64,000 nucleotides of DNA, from NCBI GenBank assembly GCA_030549495.1, contig JAUIRK010000858.1:198501-262500 (forward strand), in the 5' to 3' direction. This stretch comes from Nectonema munidae (lineage: Eukaryota > Nematomorpha > Nectonematoida > Nectonematidae). The translations under genes were made by a program, and so were the position numbers. Positions 45,901-48,060 of this stretch are shown piece by piece (position 1 is the first letter of the stretch; every line of letters begins with the position of its first letter). Below the pieces are notes generated by a model, which was given only the letters and a program-made list of their open reading frames with translations, was not told the DNA's origin and ran no database searches.

Positions 45901-47437
45901 TCCCAGTCAAGAGACTTGAATTCTGTTTCTATATGGAAGTCTGTTTCTTTTGAGATTGTTGAATGGGTGATTTGGAAGATGTTAGAGAGTGATCTAATAT
46001 AGTTTGTCTTTTTATTTGCTGAATGATTTTAGAGAATTGTAACATCACTTTTGCATTCAAAATATTAGCCTCTCTCTTGGGCAGGGTACTACAAAATTTT
46101 AAAATAGCACTTTAAACTGTTTTTGCTTTTTTCCTCTTCATCTGATTAAAACGCATTTTTTATTTGTTGGTATCGTATCCTAGGGAAGAATAATCTTACA
46201 TAGCTGGACAGATGGTAAGGATAGTCAGCATCGGGAATCGAACCCACACCATCCAGATTGAGACCCTACGCTCCCACCACTAGACTATCTCCTATTTGTC
46301 TTGGTTAAAGTTTTATCAGTGCCTAATTTTAGAGTACGTTAATATAGAGAAAGAAAATATATTTCCTTCTATTTTATGCAAAAAAATCATTTTAAAAATT
46401 TAGTATCATTTTTCTAAAATGCCCTCCAAAAATCGAAAGCCCCTCCCCTAGAAGTTGGCATTTGCTTCCATTTTCGGGGGTCCATATCCTGATGGATCAT
46501 TCTATGAATTTGGTAAAATGTTTTCTTTATAAATAATGTGTCTTATCAAATTTTTTTTACTTTTAGGATCTCTAAAGAATTTCTACTCTATTATTTATCA
46601 ATCAAAAATCCAAAACATTTTGAAGCCTGGAATAGTATACTAATTCTTTATCTGAATGAGCTCCAAAGCTTTCCCGCTGAAAAGGTACGCTCAAAGTTAG
46701 CATTCATATTTTCTGAGTTTAAATTATTCCAACCTTATTTGCTCTTTGTTCTCTTATCCTTATTTTATGTTATTTGAACGCTAAAATCCAACATGTCATA
46801 TTATATATTATATAATATATTCCATATTATATGGAAAATGAAAAAAAAGGTAATGGATGAATAGTTAAGTTAACGGTATTATTAACCAAAACGGTCGTAT
46901 ACCTAAATGACAGTGTACATAATATCAGCAACTTGAGAGGGTTGTGACAAATAGGACGAAAAAAACGGGAAAACAATGATTCTTTTTACTTTAAGAAACA
47001 AACAAAAAAATTCTAACAATTTTTTCGCATCGACGATTAGTATTTTTAGTTTTGATGTGATTCGCTGAATAAAAAGAAGGTAGCTATTCTATCAATCAGG
47101 GTTCGCATCCTTGACATTATTGGGGAGAGTACGTATTTACTAGGGCTAGGGAGTCGGAAGAGTCAGAGATTTTAAAGGTTATTTTAAATAATGAAAAAAA
47201 GAGTTATATTTTTGTAAGAAGCGAATAAATTGGCTTTAAAATCATTAAATTTTAAGTAGTTGGAAAAATAATTTCATATTTATCTGTTTTTAGTTTAAGG
47301 AACAAGCTCTCACATCTTCAGTCTATTTATGTGAACTGATTCAATTTGACTTGAACCTAGAAGTTCGCTCCACACTTCAAAAATATTTCTCAAAGTTAAC
47401 TATTGGCATCACTCAATCCATGACTTCCCAAAGGTAG
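711..47437 (+). CDS. ARFGEF1/2: BIG-type ARF guanine-nucleotide exchange factor, 27 exons, 5' end off window
   Basis: Large Sec7-family ARF-GEF of the BIG1/BIG2 (fly Sec71) type. The family loads GTP onto class I ARFs at the trans-Golgi network and endosomes to drive AP-1/GGA coat recruitment. Seen: HUS domain with the HUS box [10 protein letters not shown] (exons 1-3), Sec7 domain (exons 4-8) with the catalytic glutamate in [12 protein letters not shown] and the [11 protein letters not shown] motif, then HDS1-HDS4 repeats to the stop at 47435-47437. The exons total about 4.37 kb, roughly 1450 codons. This matches my recollection of the human BIG1 region from its HUS domain to the C terminus. 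All junctions are GT-AG and all phases agree. The DCB-domain exons must lie left of position 711, because exon 1 starts at a splice acceptor in phase. One anomaly: exon 20 has an in-frame TGA. Orthology to BIG rather than GBF1 or cytohesin is clear from the HUS and HDS similarity; BIG1 versus BIG2 cannot be separated. Confidence 0.95.
1110..1210. mobile_element. piggyBac-like MITE, copy 2
   Basis: 101 bp from TTAA to TTAA, with inverted ends CCCATTTTGTAC and GGTACTAAATGGG. It lies in intron 1. It belongs to the same subfamily as copy 1, with an internal CAAAACAAGAGTTTG-like block. Confidence 0.65.
1332..1440. mobile_element. piggyBac-like MITE, copy 3, decayed
   Basis: Starts TTAACCTTTCAACGACCAG and ends GTGGTCGTTAACCGGTAA. 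It contains GTCGAC-rich palindromic sequence and a CAGACGAT block. It is the reverse-oriented relative of copy 4 at 13208. Confidence 0.5.
1553..1649 (+). CDS. ARFGEF1/2: ARFGEF exon 2 (HUS domain)
   Basis: Reads [16 protein letters not shown]...[13 protein letters not shown], matching human [14 protein letters not shown]...KWMVIQTLTRICA. The acceptor TTTTTTAG and donor GTAAAA are good. It starts in phase 0 and ends in phase 1; the last base G joins exon 3 to make an aspartate codon. Confidence 0.93.
1999..2110. mobile_element. Partial piggyBac-like MITE
   Basis: Left end TTAACCCTTTGAGGCATGGG and an internal GCAGACGATTTTTGG block like copy 8, but no closing GGGTTAA. Probably a decayed copy just left of the hAT at 2483. 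Confidence 0.35.
2483..4778 (-). mobile_element. ZBED5-like hAT DNA transposon, intron 2
   Basis: The ends share the inverted core GTTCTCAAAC / GTTTGAGAAAC. The flanks CGTTTAAC (2475-2482) and CGTTTAAA (4779-4786) agree at 7 of 8 bases, as expected for a hAT 8-bp target duplication. The minus strand holds transposase pieces in order: a BED-type zinc finger ([11 protein letters not shown]...[11 protein letters not shown], 4173-4484), the catalytic region ([17 protein letters not shown], 3824-4129), [15 protein letters not shown] (3578-3766), [16 protein letters not shown] (3317-3544), and a C-terminal piece near 2940-3090. Several frame breaks separate the pieces, so it is not autonomous. Confidence 0.85.
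4173..4484 (-). pseudogene. hAT transposase fragment, BED zinc finger
   Basis: Cysteines in PQCVICDK and histidines in [11 protein letters not shown] form a BED-type finger preceded by YNESYIQFG, the typical start of ZBED5/FAM200-like domesticated hAT proteins. Part of the broken element 2483-4778. Confidence 0.8.
5285..5560 (+). CDS. ARFGEF1/2: ARFGEF exon 3 (HUS box)
   Basis: Contains the HUS box [10 protein letters not shown] followed by [19 protein letters not shown], the most conserved stretch upstream of Sec7, then [20 protein letters not shown]. The acceptor is AAATAG at 5279-5284. The donor is GTTCCA, weak but phase-consistent with exon 4, and a TA dinucleotide run follows immediately. 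A partial copy of the exon end lies at 8052-8094. Confidence 0.93.
5566..5587. repeat. TA dinucleotide run next to exon 3 donor
   Basis: A TA tract followed by a T tract begins a few bases after the exon 3 donor. A microsatellite this close to a weak donor could vary in length between individuals. Confidence 0.8.
6752..7274. mobile_element. Tc1/mariner-Tigger-like MITE, intron 3
   Basis: TA at both ends, with inverted ends TACCATATATTTTGGG (left) and TACCTATATTTCGGTG (right, reverse strand). The interior has paired GTCGACCCCC / GGGGTTGAC blocks near 6790 and 7085. It has no coding capacity. Identity between the ends is moderate. Confidence 0.45.
8052..8094 (+). repeat. Decayed duplicate of the end of ARFGEF exon 3
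   Basis: TACCAAAACTCATTGAT at 8070-8086 is identical to 5536-5552 in exon 3. The flanking bases (ATCCGGTGTCTTCT versus ATCCTGTCTCTCAG) also align. The donor has become AACCTGCT instead of AACCAGGT. It lies 63 bp upstream of exon 4. Confidence 0.5.
8157..8316 (+). CDS. ARFGEF1/2: ARFGEF exon 4 (HUS-Sec7 linker)
   Basis: Acceptor CTTAATAG, donor GTAAAG. A serine-rich linker is followed by [20 protein letters not shown], matching human [20 protein letters not shown] just before the Sec7 domain. It starts with two bases completing a codon and ends in phase 2. Confidence 0.92.
8317..9136 (+). other. Intron 4, no further features
   Basis: AT-rich intron between exons 4 and 5. I see no repeat ends, open frame or RNA gene in it. 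Confidence 0.6.
9137..9283 (+). CDS. ARFGEF1/2: ARFGEF exon 5 (Sec7 domain, first part)
   Basis: Reads [19 protein letters not shown] then [20 protein letters not shown], the first helices of the BIG Sec7 domain (human FNKKPKRGIQYLQEQGMLG). Acceptor TTTTTAG, donor GTATTA. Starts with one base, ends in phase 2. Confidence 0.94.
9284..10022 (+). other. Intron 5, no clear features
   Basis: Contains a possible Tigger-like terminus TACAGTAGATACCGACCG near 9413, without a partner. Otherwise unremarkable. Confidence 0.5.
10023..10193 (+). CDS. ARFGEF1/2: ARFGEF exon 6 (Sec7 catalytic motif)
   Basis: Carries [15 protein letters not shown] and the Sec7 catalytic motif [20 protein letters not shown]. 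The glutamate of PGEAQ is the glutamic finger that displaces the Mg-GDP phosphate on ARF (family knowledge). The acceptor TTTTAG and donor GTTTCC give phases that match exons 5 and 7. Confidence 0.96.
10732..10860. mobile_element. hAT-like terminal debris, intron 6
   Basis: CCAGTGGAGTAGCCATAAAG resembles the CAGTGGCGTAG terminus seen intact at 54213. A GGTGGTGCCCC block and a GGGGGCAGATC block follow. No matching far end found. Confidence 0.3.
11202..11286 (+). CDS. ARFGEF1/2: ARFGEF exon 7 (Sec7 motif 2)
   Basis: Reads [20 protein letters not shown] then TTDLHSPQ, the second invariant Sec7 motif. The YS pair in LAYSIIML and the D of TTD are residues associated with brefeldin A sensitivity in this family. 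Acceptor ACTTTTAG, donor GTAATT; ends in phase 0. Confidence 0.95.
11287..12157 (+). other. Intron 7, no clear features
   Basis: AT-rich with a short GC-richer patch near 11440-11530. No element ends or open frames I trust. Confidence 0.5.
12158..12320 (+). CDS. ARFGEF1/2: ARFGEF exon 8 (end of Sec7 domain)
   Basis: [18 protein letters not shown] then [19 protein letters not shown] closes the Sec7 domain. The M of KQKMTK is a further brefeldin-associated position. A serine-rich linker of low conservation follows. Acceptor TTTACCAG, donor GTAATG; ends in phase 1. Confidence 0.94.
12544..12562. repeat. TA dinucleotide microsatellite
   Basis: A run of TA repeats in intron 8. Confidence 0.8.
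13208..13344. mobile_element. piggyBac-like MITE, copy 4
   Basis: TTAACCCGTTAACACC at the left and GGTTGTTAATGGGTTAA at the right, 137 bp. Inside are GTCGACTATAGTCGAC, a 16-bp perfect palindrome, and ATCGTCTG blocks. It defines a second subfamily with copy 3. Confidence 0.65.
13360..13402. repeat. Two adjacent short palindromes
   Basis: GTAGGACAGTTGTCCTAC (8-bp arms) followed by TTGTCCGTCGGACAA (6-bp arms). They lie just right of the MITE at 13208 and share the GTCC/GGAC core. Role unknown. Confidence 0.6.
15020..15388 (-). mobile_element. LINE 3' end with GAA-repeat tail, intron 8
   Basis: The minus-strand open frame (15065-15388) carries [15 protein letters not shown] sequence (here [18 protein letters not shown]), then [19 protein letters not shown] and [10 protein letters not shown], the common carboxyl tail of RTE/CR1-like non-LTR retrotransposon ORF2. 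After the stop, the strand runs GATAAGATGATGAAGAAGAAG, a simple-repeat 3' tail. The element is cut off at its 5' side, as usual for LINE insertions, so only the last ~100 codons remain. Confidence 0.85.
15884..16029 (+). CDS. ARFGEF1/2: ARFGEF exon 9 (HDS1)
   Basis: [20 protein letters not shown] then [12 protein letters not shown] matches human [20 protein letters not shown] and ATHLEHVRPMFK, the start of HDS1 (homology downstream of Sec7). The acceptor TATTTCCAG is strong; the donor is GTACTT. Confidence 0.93.
16030..17257 (+). other. Intron 9
   Basis: Mostly plain AT-rich sequence. A GC-richer patch at about 16315-16440 is open on the minus strand (90 codons) but resembles no protein I know. 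It may be an old repeat. Confidence 0.45.
17258..17386 (+). CDS. ARFGEF1/2: ARFGEF exon 10 (HDS1)
   Basis: [20 protein letters not shown] then [18 protein letters not shown] matches human LAAFSVGLQDCDD and CLEGIRCAIRIACIF. Acceptor TTTGCAG, donor GTATTT; 43 codons, phase 0 on both sides. Confidence 0.94.
18737..18865 (-). mobile_element. tRNA-derived SINE-like element, intron 10
   Basis: On the minus strand GGTTGGTTAGATACTG looks like an A box and GAGCTCGATCCCGCAT a B box at tRNA-like spacing. It is a different family or older copy than those at 46165 and 59133. Confidence 0.45.
18880..19730 (+). pseudogene. hAT-like transposase remnant, intron 10
   Basis: Three plus-strand pieces in order: [20 protein letters not shown] (about 18915-18965), [19 protein letters not shown] then [16 protein letters not shown] (19120-19260), and [17 protein letters not shown] then [13 protein letters not shown] (19530-19650). 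These are conserved blocks of a repeated invertebrate transposase-like protein that I judge hAT-like, of the same broad type as the copy at 25865. Most of the middle is deleted and the frame is broken. Confidence 0.6.
20050..20208 (+). CDS. ARFGEF1/2: ARFGEF exon 11 (HDS1)
   Basis: [36 protein letters not shown] and GTSWLD match human YVQALARFTLLT and [20 protein letters not shown]. Acceptor TTTTTCAG, donor GTATGC, phase 0 on both sides. Very strong conservation. Confidence 0.95.
21357..21760. mobile_element. hAT-type MITE, intron 11
   Basis: Inverted ends CAGGGGCGGATCTAG (left) and CACTGGCGGAACCGG (right, reverse strand), 404 bp. Internal GGGGGGCGGGCG and AGGGGGCGACGCC blocks mirror each other. 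The flanks TCTTATAT and ATTATATA share only part of the expected 8-bp duplication. No coding capacity. Confidence 0.6.
21921..22065 (+). CDS. ARFGEF1/2: ARFGEF exon 12 (HDS1 end and variable linker)
   Basis: [16 protein letters not shown] matches human [14 protein letters not shown]; a serine/threonine-rich variable stretch follows. Acceptor TATCTTAG. The end is set at the GTGATA donor, because that gives phase 1 and joins in frame to exon 13 across a 55-bp intron. Confidence 0.88.
22121..22458 (+). CDS. ARFGEF1/2: ARFGEF exon 13 (HDS2)
   Basis: The longest exon. [57 protein letters not shown] and [13 protein letters not shown] match the HDS2 region of BIG1/2 almost word for word. Acceptor ATTTATAG at 22113-22120, donor GTATTT; phase 1 in, phase 0 out. 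Confidence 0.94.
22522..22668. mobile_element. Tigger-like MITE, intron 13
   Basis: Left end TACAGTAAAATCTGTCC; the right end read on the minus strand is AGTAAAACCTCACTTAG. Both resemble the Tigger/pogo terminus CAGTAGAACCTC. About 147 bp, filling a third of a short intron. Confidence 0.45.
22907..23058 (+). CDS. ARFGEF1/2: ARFGEF exon 14 (HDS2)
   Basis: [20 protein letters not shown] then [20 protein letters not shown] matches human [20 protein letters not shown] and [20 protein letters not shown]. The acceptor GTTAAG is weak in pyrimidines but the only one in phase; donor GTAGCG. Confidence 0.94.
23059..24099 (+). other. Intron 14, no clear features
   Basis: AT-rich. I see no element ends, RNA gene or supported open frame. 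Confidence 0.55.
24100..24275 (+). CDS. ARFGEF1/2: ARFGEF exon 15 (HDS2/HDS3)
   Basis: [20 protein letters not shown] then [20 protein letters not shown] matches human [20 protein letters not shown] and [20 protein letters not shown]. Acceptor GTAACTTAG, donor GTAAAT; ends in phase 1. Confidence 0.95.
25477..27081 (+). mobile_element. hAT DNA transposon with perfect 8-bp target duplication, intron 15
   Basis: The inverted ends TAGGGATACAACTTTTTCT are matched on both sides. The flanking ATACACAT (25469-25476 and 27082-27089) is an exact 8-bp target duplication. Inside, the plus strand encodes transposase-like pieces: [20 protein letters not shown] and [20 protein letters not shown] (25865-26161), then [20 protein letters not shown] and [19 protein letters not shown] (26131-26496). 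The frames overlap by a shift near 26140-26160 and the downstream catalytic part is missing or stopped, so it is a 1.6-kb non-autonomous copy. Confidence 0.9.
25865..26496 (+). pseudogene. Broken hAT transposase, central region
   Basis: Two overlapping frames carry blocks of a repeated transposase-like family: [14 protein letters not shown] (DDE-type catalytic aspartate context), [10 protein letters not shown] and [11 protein letters not shown] third conserved block, the sequence following KFQT, continues past 26496 after a stop. One frameshift and at least one stop are seen. Confidence 0.75.
27600..27766 (+). CDS. ARFGEF1/2: ARFGEF exon 16 (HDS3)
   Basis: [20 protein letters not shown] then [14 protein letters not shown] matches human [20 protein letters not shown] and DTSMEAIRLIRHCA. 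Acceptor TTCTTTTAG, donor GTTATT; phase 1 in, phase 0 out. Confidence 0.94.
29048..29139. repeat. Target site duplication pair ATAGGAGTTATA
   Basis: Two exact 12-nt copies at 29048-29059 and 29128-29139 bound the 68-bp LINE tail. Confidence 0.85.
29060..29127 (+). mobile_element. 68-bp LINE tail insertion with 12-bp target duplication
   Basis: ATAGGAGTTATA is duplicated exactly at 29048-29059 and 29128-29139. The insert encodes the last codons [18 protein letters not shown] and stop of a LINE ORF2, followed by a GAT-repeat tail. It is a severely 5'-truncated insertion of another LINE family on the plus strand, sitting inside the older minus-strand LINE. Confidence 0.85.
29661..29791 (+). CDS. 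ARFGEF1/2: ARFGEF exon 17 (HDS3)
   Basis: [20 protein letters not shown] then NLDVRTR matches human [27 protein letters not shown]. Acceptor CTTTTTAG, donor GTATCC; ends in phase 2, so the final arginine codon is split with exon 18. Confidence 0.94.
29945..30070. mobile_element. Possible decayed piggyBac-like MITE
   Basis: AACCTCTTTCAGTCCAAGCG at the left and an internal GCCGACGATTTGTATTC block resemble the TTAA-CCC family interior, but neither end is intact. Confidence 0.3.
30783..30918. mobile_element. piggyBac-like MITE, copy 5 (left arm of inverted pair)
   Basis: TTAACCCATTTACGACC to GGTCTTAAATGGGTTAA, 136 bp with TTAA at both ends. Contains AATGTTCCTATTTTGGAAC and three CGTCTGC blocks. 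Nearly the reverse complement of copy 6. Confidence 0.75.
31189..31314. mobile_element. piggyBac-like MITE, copy 6 (right arm of inverted pair)
   Basis: TTAACCCATTTAAGAGAC to GGTCGTAAATGGGTTAA, 126 bp with TTAA at both ends. Its right two-thirds are nearly identical, in reverse, to the left part of copy 5, 270 bp away in the same intron. Confidence 0.75.
32303..32375 (-). other. tRNA-like remnant, probably SINE-derived
   Basis: On the minus strand TGGCATAACACTTGAACG resembles an A-box region and ATGTTCAATTCCTGTC a B box at tRNA-like distance. A cloverleaf is not convincing. Confidence 0.25.
32958..33060. mobile_element. piggyBac-like MITE, copy 7, decayed
   Basis: The interior ATCGTCTGCGTTTATGC and ATATCGTCTGATTATT...CTGGTCGATAAC match copy 4, but the CCC/GGG ends are degraded. 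It ends about 150 bp before exon 18. Confidence 0.4.
33209..33338 (+). CDS. ARFGEF1/2: ARFGEF exon 18 (HDS3/HDS4)
   Basis: [36 protein letters not shown] and EQKFE match human LTVMFEIMKTYGHTY and [20 protein letters not shown]. The real frame is offset by one from a longer open frame over the same bases. Acceptor TAATTTAG, donor GTATGT, a near-perfect donor. Confidence 0.94.
33379..33508. mobile_element. piggyBac-like MITE, copy 8
   Basis: Left end TCAACCCTTTGATGTCCAG, right end CCGGTCCTTAAAGGGTTAA. Internal ATCGTCTGCTTTA and TAAAGCAGACGAT blocks face each other, so the whole unit can fold. It starts about 40 bp after exon 18. Confidence 0.6.
33852..34500 (+). mobile_element. hAT remnant with BED zinc finger, intron 18
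   Basis: The terminus TAGGGGTGCACCGGATAG and repeated TATCCGGCCGGATA are typical of hAT ends. The plus frame 34303-34500 encodes a BED-type finger: [20 protein letters not shown] then [20 protein letters not shown] (C-x2-C and H-x4-H spacing). The right end was not found. Confidence 0.65.
34660..35370 (+). pseudogene. Broken mobile-element protein of unresolved class, intron 18
   Basis: Conserved blocks appear in order in several plus frames: [61 protein letters not shown], and a [12 protein letters not shown] block. I recognise these as a protein that recurs many times in invertebrate genomes next to transposon sequence, but I cannot name its superfamily. It is clearly broken, with multiple breaks. 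It may or may not belong with the BED finger just upstream. Confidence 0.55.
36240..36375 (+). CDS. ARFGEF1/2: ARFGEF exon 19 (HDS4)
   Basis: [20 protein letters not shown] then [19 protein letters not shown] matches human [20 protein letters not shown] and EVLSDVLLDDIFAQLYWCV. Acceptor TTTATATAG, donor GTGAAA; phase 0 in, phase 1 out. Confidence 0.94.
36376..37289 (+). other. Intron 19, no clear features
   Basis: AT-rich, no repeat ends or open frames that I can support. Confidence 0.55.
37290..37389 (+). CDS. ARFGEF1/2: ARFGEF candidate exon 20 with in-frame TGA
   Basis: Acceptor TTTTTTAAG, donor GTGAGG. In the frame set by exon 19 it reads [16 protein letters not shown] then [10 protein letters not shown], and then TGA at 37385-37387. 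The positions line up with human LARSGTNCLENVVILN and GEKFTLEIW, and the exon phases (1 in, 2 out) fit both neighbours. The stop sits opposite the aspartate of the human IWDK, and about 16-17 conserved residues (TCNCTLDIFKTTIPHA in human) are missing before exon 21. Either the consensus has a base error, or an extra exon exists that I could not place, or this allele is truncated. Similarity here is modest. Confidence 0.55.
37390..37925 (+). other. Intron 20, searched for a missing exon
   Basis: Open frames at 37415-37597 and 37540-37803 contain weak echoes of the missing human block (for example LFKNYITLL and [14 protein letters not shown]). Neither has splice sites in the required phases 2 and 2, so no exon is called. 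Confidence 0.4.
37926..38025 (+). CDS. ARFGEF1/2: ARFGEF exon 21 (after HDS4)
   Basis: Begins LLTWKPQP, matching the human ALLTWRPNSG that marks the start of the poorly conserved linker after HDS4. It continues as a non-conserved polar stretch. The acceptor AAATAG is forced by an upstream in-frame TGA at 37918. The donor GTAATC starts a 53-bp intron. Confidence 0.8.
38079..38301 (+). CDS. ARFGEF1/2: ARFGEF exon 22 (variable linker)
   Basis: A polar, acidic and serine-rich segment (for example [19 protein letters not shown]) at the place of the unconserved proline/serine linker of BIG proteins. The call rests on open frame, splice sites (TTGTTTAG; GTAGGT) and the phase match to exon 23 rather than on sequence similarity. 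Confidence 0.8.
38781..38914 (+). CDS. ARFGEF1/2: ARFGEF exon 23 (C-terminal domain start)
   Basis: [20 protein letters not shown] then [11 protein letters not shown] matches human [33 protein letters not shown]. This begins the conserved BIG C-terminal domain. Acceptor TTCTTTTTAG, donor GTATGC; ends in phase 0. Confidence 0.92.
39088..39235. mobile_element. Possible piggyBac-like MITE fragment, intron 23
   Basis: TTAACCCTTTGAAAACCAAC matches the left end of the CCCTTTGA subfamily (copies at 1999, 33379, 44354). A right end was not found. Confidence 0.3.
39519..39679. mobile_element. Tigger/pogo-like MITE, intron 23
   Basis: The right end, read on the minus strand, is TACAGTAGAACCTCAAGTAT, a textbook Tigger terminus with TA target. 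The interior has repeated TATCCG/CGGAT blocks (CCTCGAGTATCCGG, GCGTATCCGTAC, CGCTTATCCG). It is the same family as 62137-62310. Confidence 0.65.
39857..40133 (+). CDS. ARFGEF1/2: ARFGEF exon 24 (C-terminal domain)
   Basis: A charged linker ([20 protein letters not shown]) leads to [20 protein letters not shown] then [12 protein letters not shown], matching human [20 protein letters not shown] and NNEQRTALWKAG. Acceptor TTTTTAAG, donor GTATTT; ends in phase 1. Confidence 0.94.
41104..41228. mobile_element. piggyBac-like MITE, copy 9
   Basis: GACCCATTTACTGCC to GGTACAAACTGGGTTAA, 125 bp. The left TTAA has changed to TTGA. The interior CTCTTGTTTTGAATGGAATTAAA matches copy 1 almost base for base. 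Confidence 0.6.
41434..41530. mobile_element. Solo hAT-like end, intron 24
   Basis: CAGTCTTTCTCAACCTTTTT followed by CCCAACGCCCCCTTTAGAC and GTACGCCCCCTTTACC, typical of a hAT subterminal region. No partner end found before exon 25. Confidence 0.45.
41891..42020 (+). CDS. ARFGEF1/2: ARFGEF exon 25 (C-terminal domain)
   Basis: [20 protein letters not shown] then [10 protein letters not shown] matches human [20 protein letters not shown] and GLRILFRMY. Acceptor CATGCTTAAG, donor GTAAGA; phase 1 in, phase 2 out. Confidence 0.94.
42597..42934. mobile_element. hAT-like MITE, intron 25
   Basis: TAGAGGTGTATTGGATGTG at the left and, on the minus strand, TAAGGGCTATTGGATATCC at the right. A GCGGATGCGGATGTTG block lies near the right end. 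The flanks share only part of an 8-bp duplication. Confidence 0.45.
43658..44083 (-). mobile_element. hAT remnant with transposase C terminus, intron 25
   Basis: The minus strand encodes [20 protein letters not shown] then LRSRVKEEK and stop, the hAT carboxyl dimerisation motif, preceded by [20 protein letters not shown] (43658-43985, one internal stop). The right end, read on the minus strand, is AGTGTTTCTCAATCTTTTTT. The N-terminal and catalytic parts are deleted. The left boundary is not resolved. Confidence 0.65.
44190..44266 (-). mobile_element. hAT-type terminus with GACTCC repeats
   Basis: On the minus strand it starts CAGGGTTGTGGAGTCGAAG and continues with GGAGTCG repeats, a widespread hAT subterminal pattern. 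A weaker relative is at 47138-47170. Confidence 0.5.
44354..44440. mobile_element. Partial piggyBac-like MITE
   Basis: TTAACCCTTTGAGGGCCAGT matches the CCCTTTGA subfamily left end; the remainder is not preserved. A CA-rich stretch at 44511-44525 follows. Confidence 0.35.
45357..45668. mobile_element. hAT MITE with perfect ends and target duplication, intron 25
   Basis: The 15-bp inverted ends AAGTGCTTCTCAAAC are identical on both sides. The flanking GATTAGAG (45349-45356 and 45669-45676) is an exact 8-bp duplication. 312 bp, with no transposase. The intact ends suggest a comparatively recent insertion. Confidence 0.9.
46165..46302 (-). mobile_element. tRNA-derived SINE, copy A, intron 25
   Basis: On the minus strand: GATAGTCTAGTGGTGGGAGC (A box) and GGGTTCGATTCCCGATGC (B box), then a tRNA-unrelated body with GACTATCC, CTGTCCAGCTATG, and GATACGATACC near the 3' end. 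It shares all these blocks with the copy at 59133. Confidence 0.8.
46567..46684 (+). CDS. ARFGEF1/2: ARFGEF exon 26 (C-terminal domain)
   Basis: [20 protein letters not shown] then [19 protein letters not shown] matches human CSEALSYFLTLTSESHREA and WTNLLLLFLTKVLKISDNR. Acceptor TACTTTTAG, donor GTACGC; ends in phase 0. Confidence 0.93.
46685..47293 (+). other. Intron 26
   Basis: Contains TATATTATATAATATAT near 46799 and a hAT-like end TAGGGCTAGGGAGTCGGAAG at 47138-47170. Otherwise plain. Confidence 0.5.
47294..47437 (+). CDS. ARFGEF1/2: ARFGEF exon 27, last coding exon with stop TAG
   Basis: [20 protein letters not shown] then [20 protein letters not shown] matches human [40 protein letters not shown]. 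The stop TAG is at 47435-47437, about ten residues before the human end. The stop sits in AAAGGTAGGG, which also resembles a splice donor, so an alternative longer tail cannot be excluded. Confidence 0.9.
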   Translation, partial: FKEQALTSSVYLCELIQFDLNLEVRSTLQKYFSKLTIGITQSMTSQR

Positions 47438-47710
47438 GGGTTTGTAAGATGAATTGTGCTCAATAACCTCCTCCCCCATTTCCCTTCCATTCCACTCTTC
47501 AAAGTTTCCATGTGTTATCTTATTTTTAATTCGAAATTCTATAAAGCACTGCAAGGACATCAACACAGATTGCAGAAAAGAAAACAACTACGTACATATG
47601 GGTACGGCAAAACCTTTTTCTTCTCAAGCTTCCTTTCAGTATGTGTCTCTGTTTTGTTTGTTGCACCGTGTGAAACATTTTACGAAGAATAAATTTATTT
47701 AATTTTACAG
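47438..47710 (+). other. ARFGEF1/2: ARFGEF 3' UTR
   Basis: Follows the stop codon. It is more pyrimidine-rich and less AT-rich than the introns and shows no coding similarity. A canonical AATAAA lies at 47689-47694, so cleavage probably occurs shortly after, near 47705-47720. Confidence 0.55.
47689..47694 (+). promoter_or_regulatory. Probable polyadenylation signal AATAAA
   Basis: AATAAA about 250 bases after the ARFGEF stop codon on the same strand. AATAAA is frequent in AT-rich DNA, so position rather than sequence supports it. Confidence 0.5.
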
Positions 47711-47767
47711 ACAACATTTTGCCATGATACTTCTATTCCTAGTTGACATGGGTGTGAGGTTGTGTAG

Positions 47768-48060
47768 ATAGGGTTCCCCAAGCGGGGACGCGATGTTTTT
47801 ATAAGTATAAACTATGCTTCTATGAATAATTAATTTGATTAAAAAAGGTAATAACAGTAAATAAATAAATTAAAAATTAAAAGAGATGAATTATTTAGCA
47901 CTTTCAGAAAGAGTGCATAAAATACTTCCACCATTTTGCACTTGTACCCTTATGTGAACTGCTTTTCAGCACTCAAAAATGCATCATATCAAAAAATTGT
48001 CCATGAAAAATAAAATGTTCAAGATGCTCTACTGCAGTGCTTTCCAACCTTTCGAAATGA
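47768..48060. mobile_element. Transposon-end debris downstream of ARFGEF
   Basis: TAGGGTTCCCCAAGCGGGG near 47768 and CAGTGCTTTCCAACCTTTCG near 48035 look like ends of two different hAT families. Neither has a clear partner. Confidence 0.3.
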
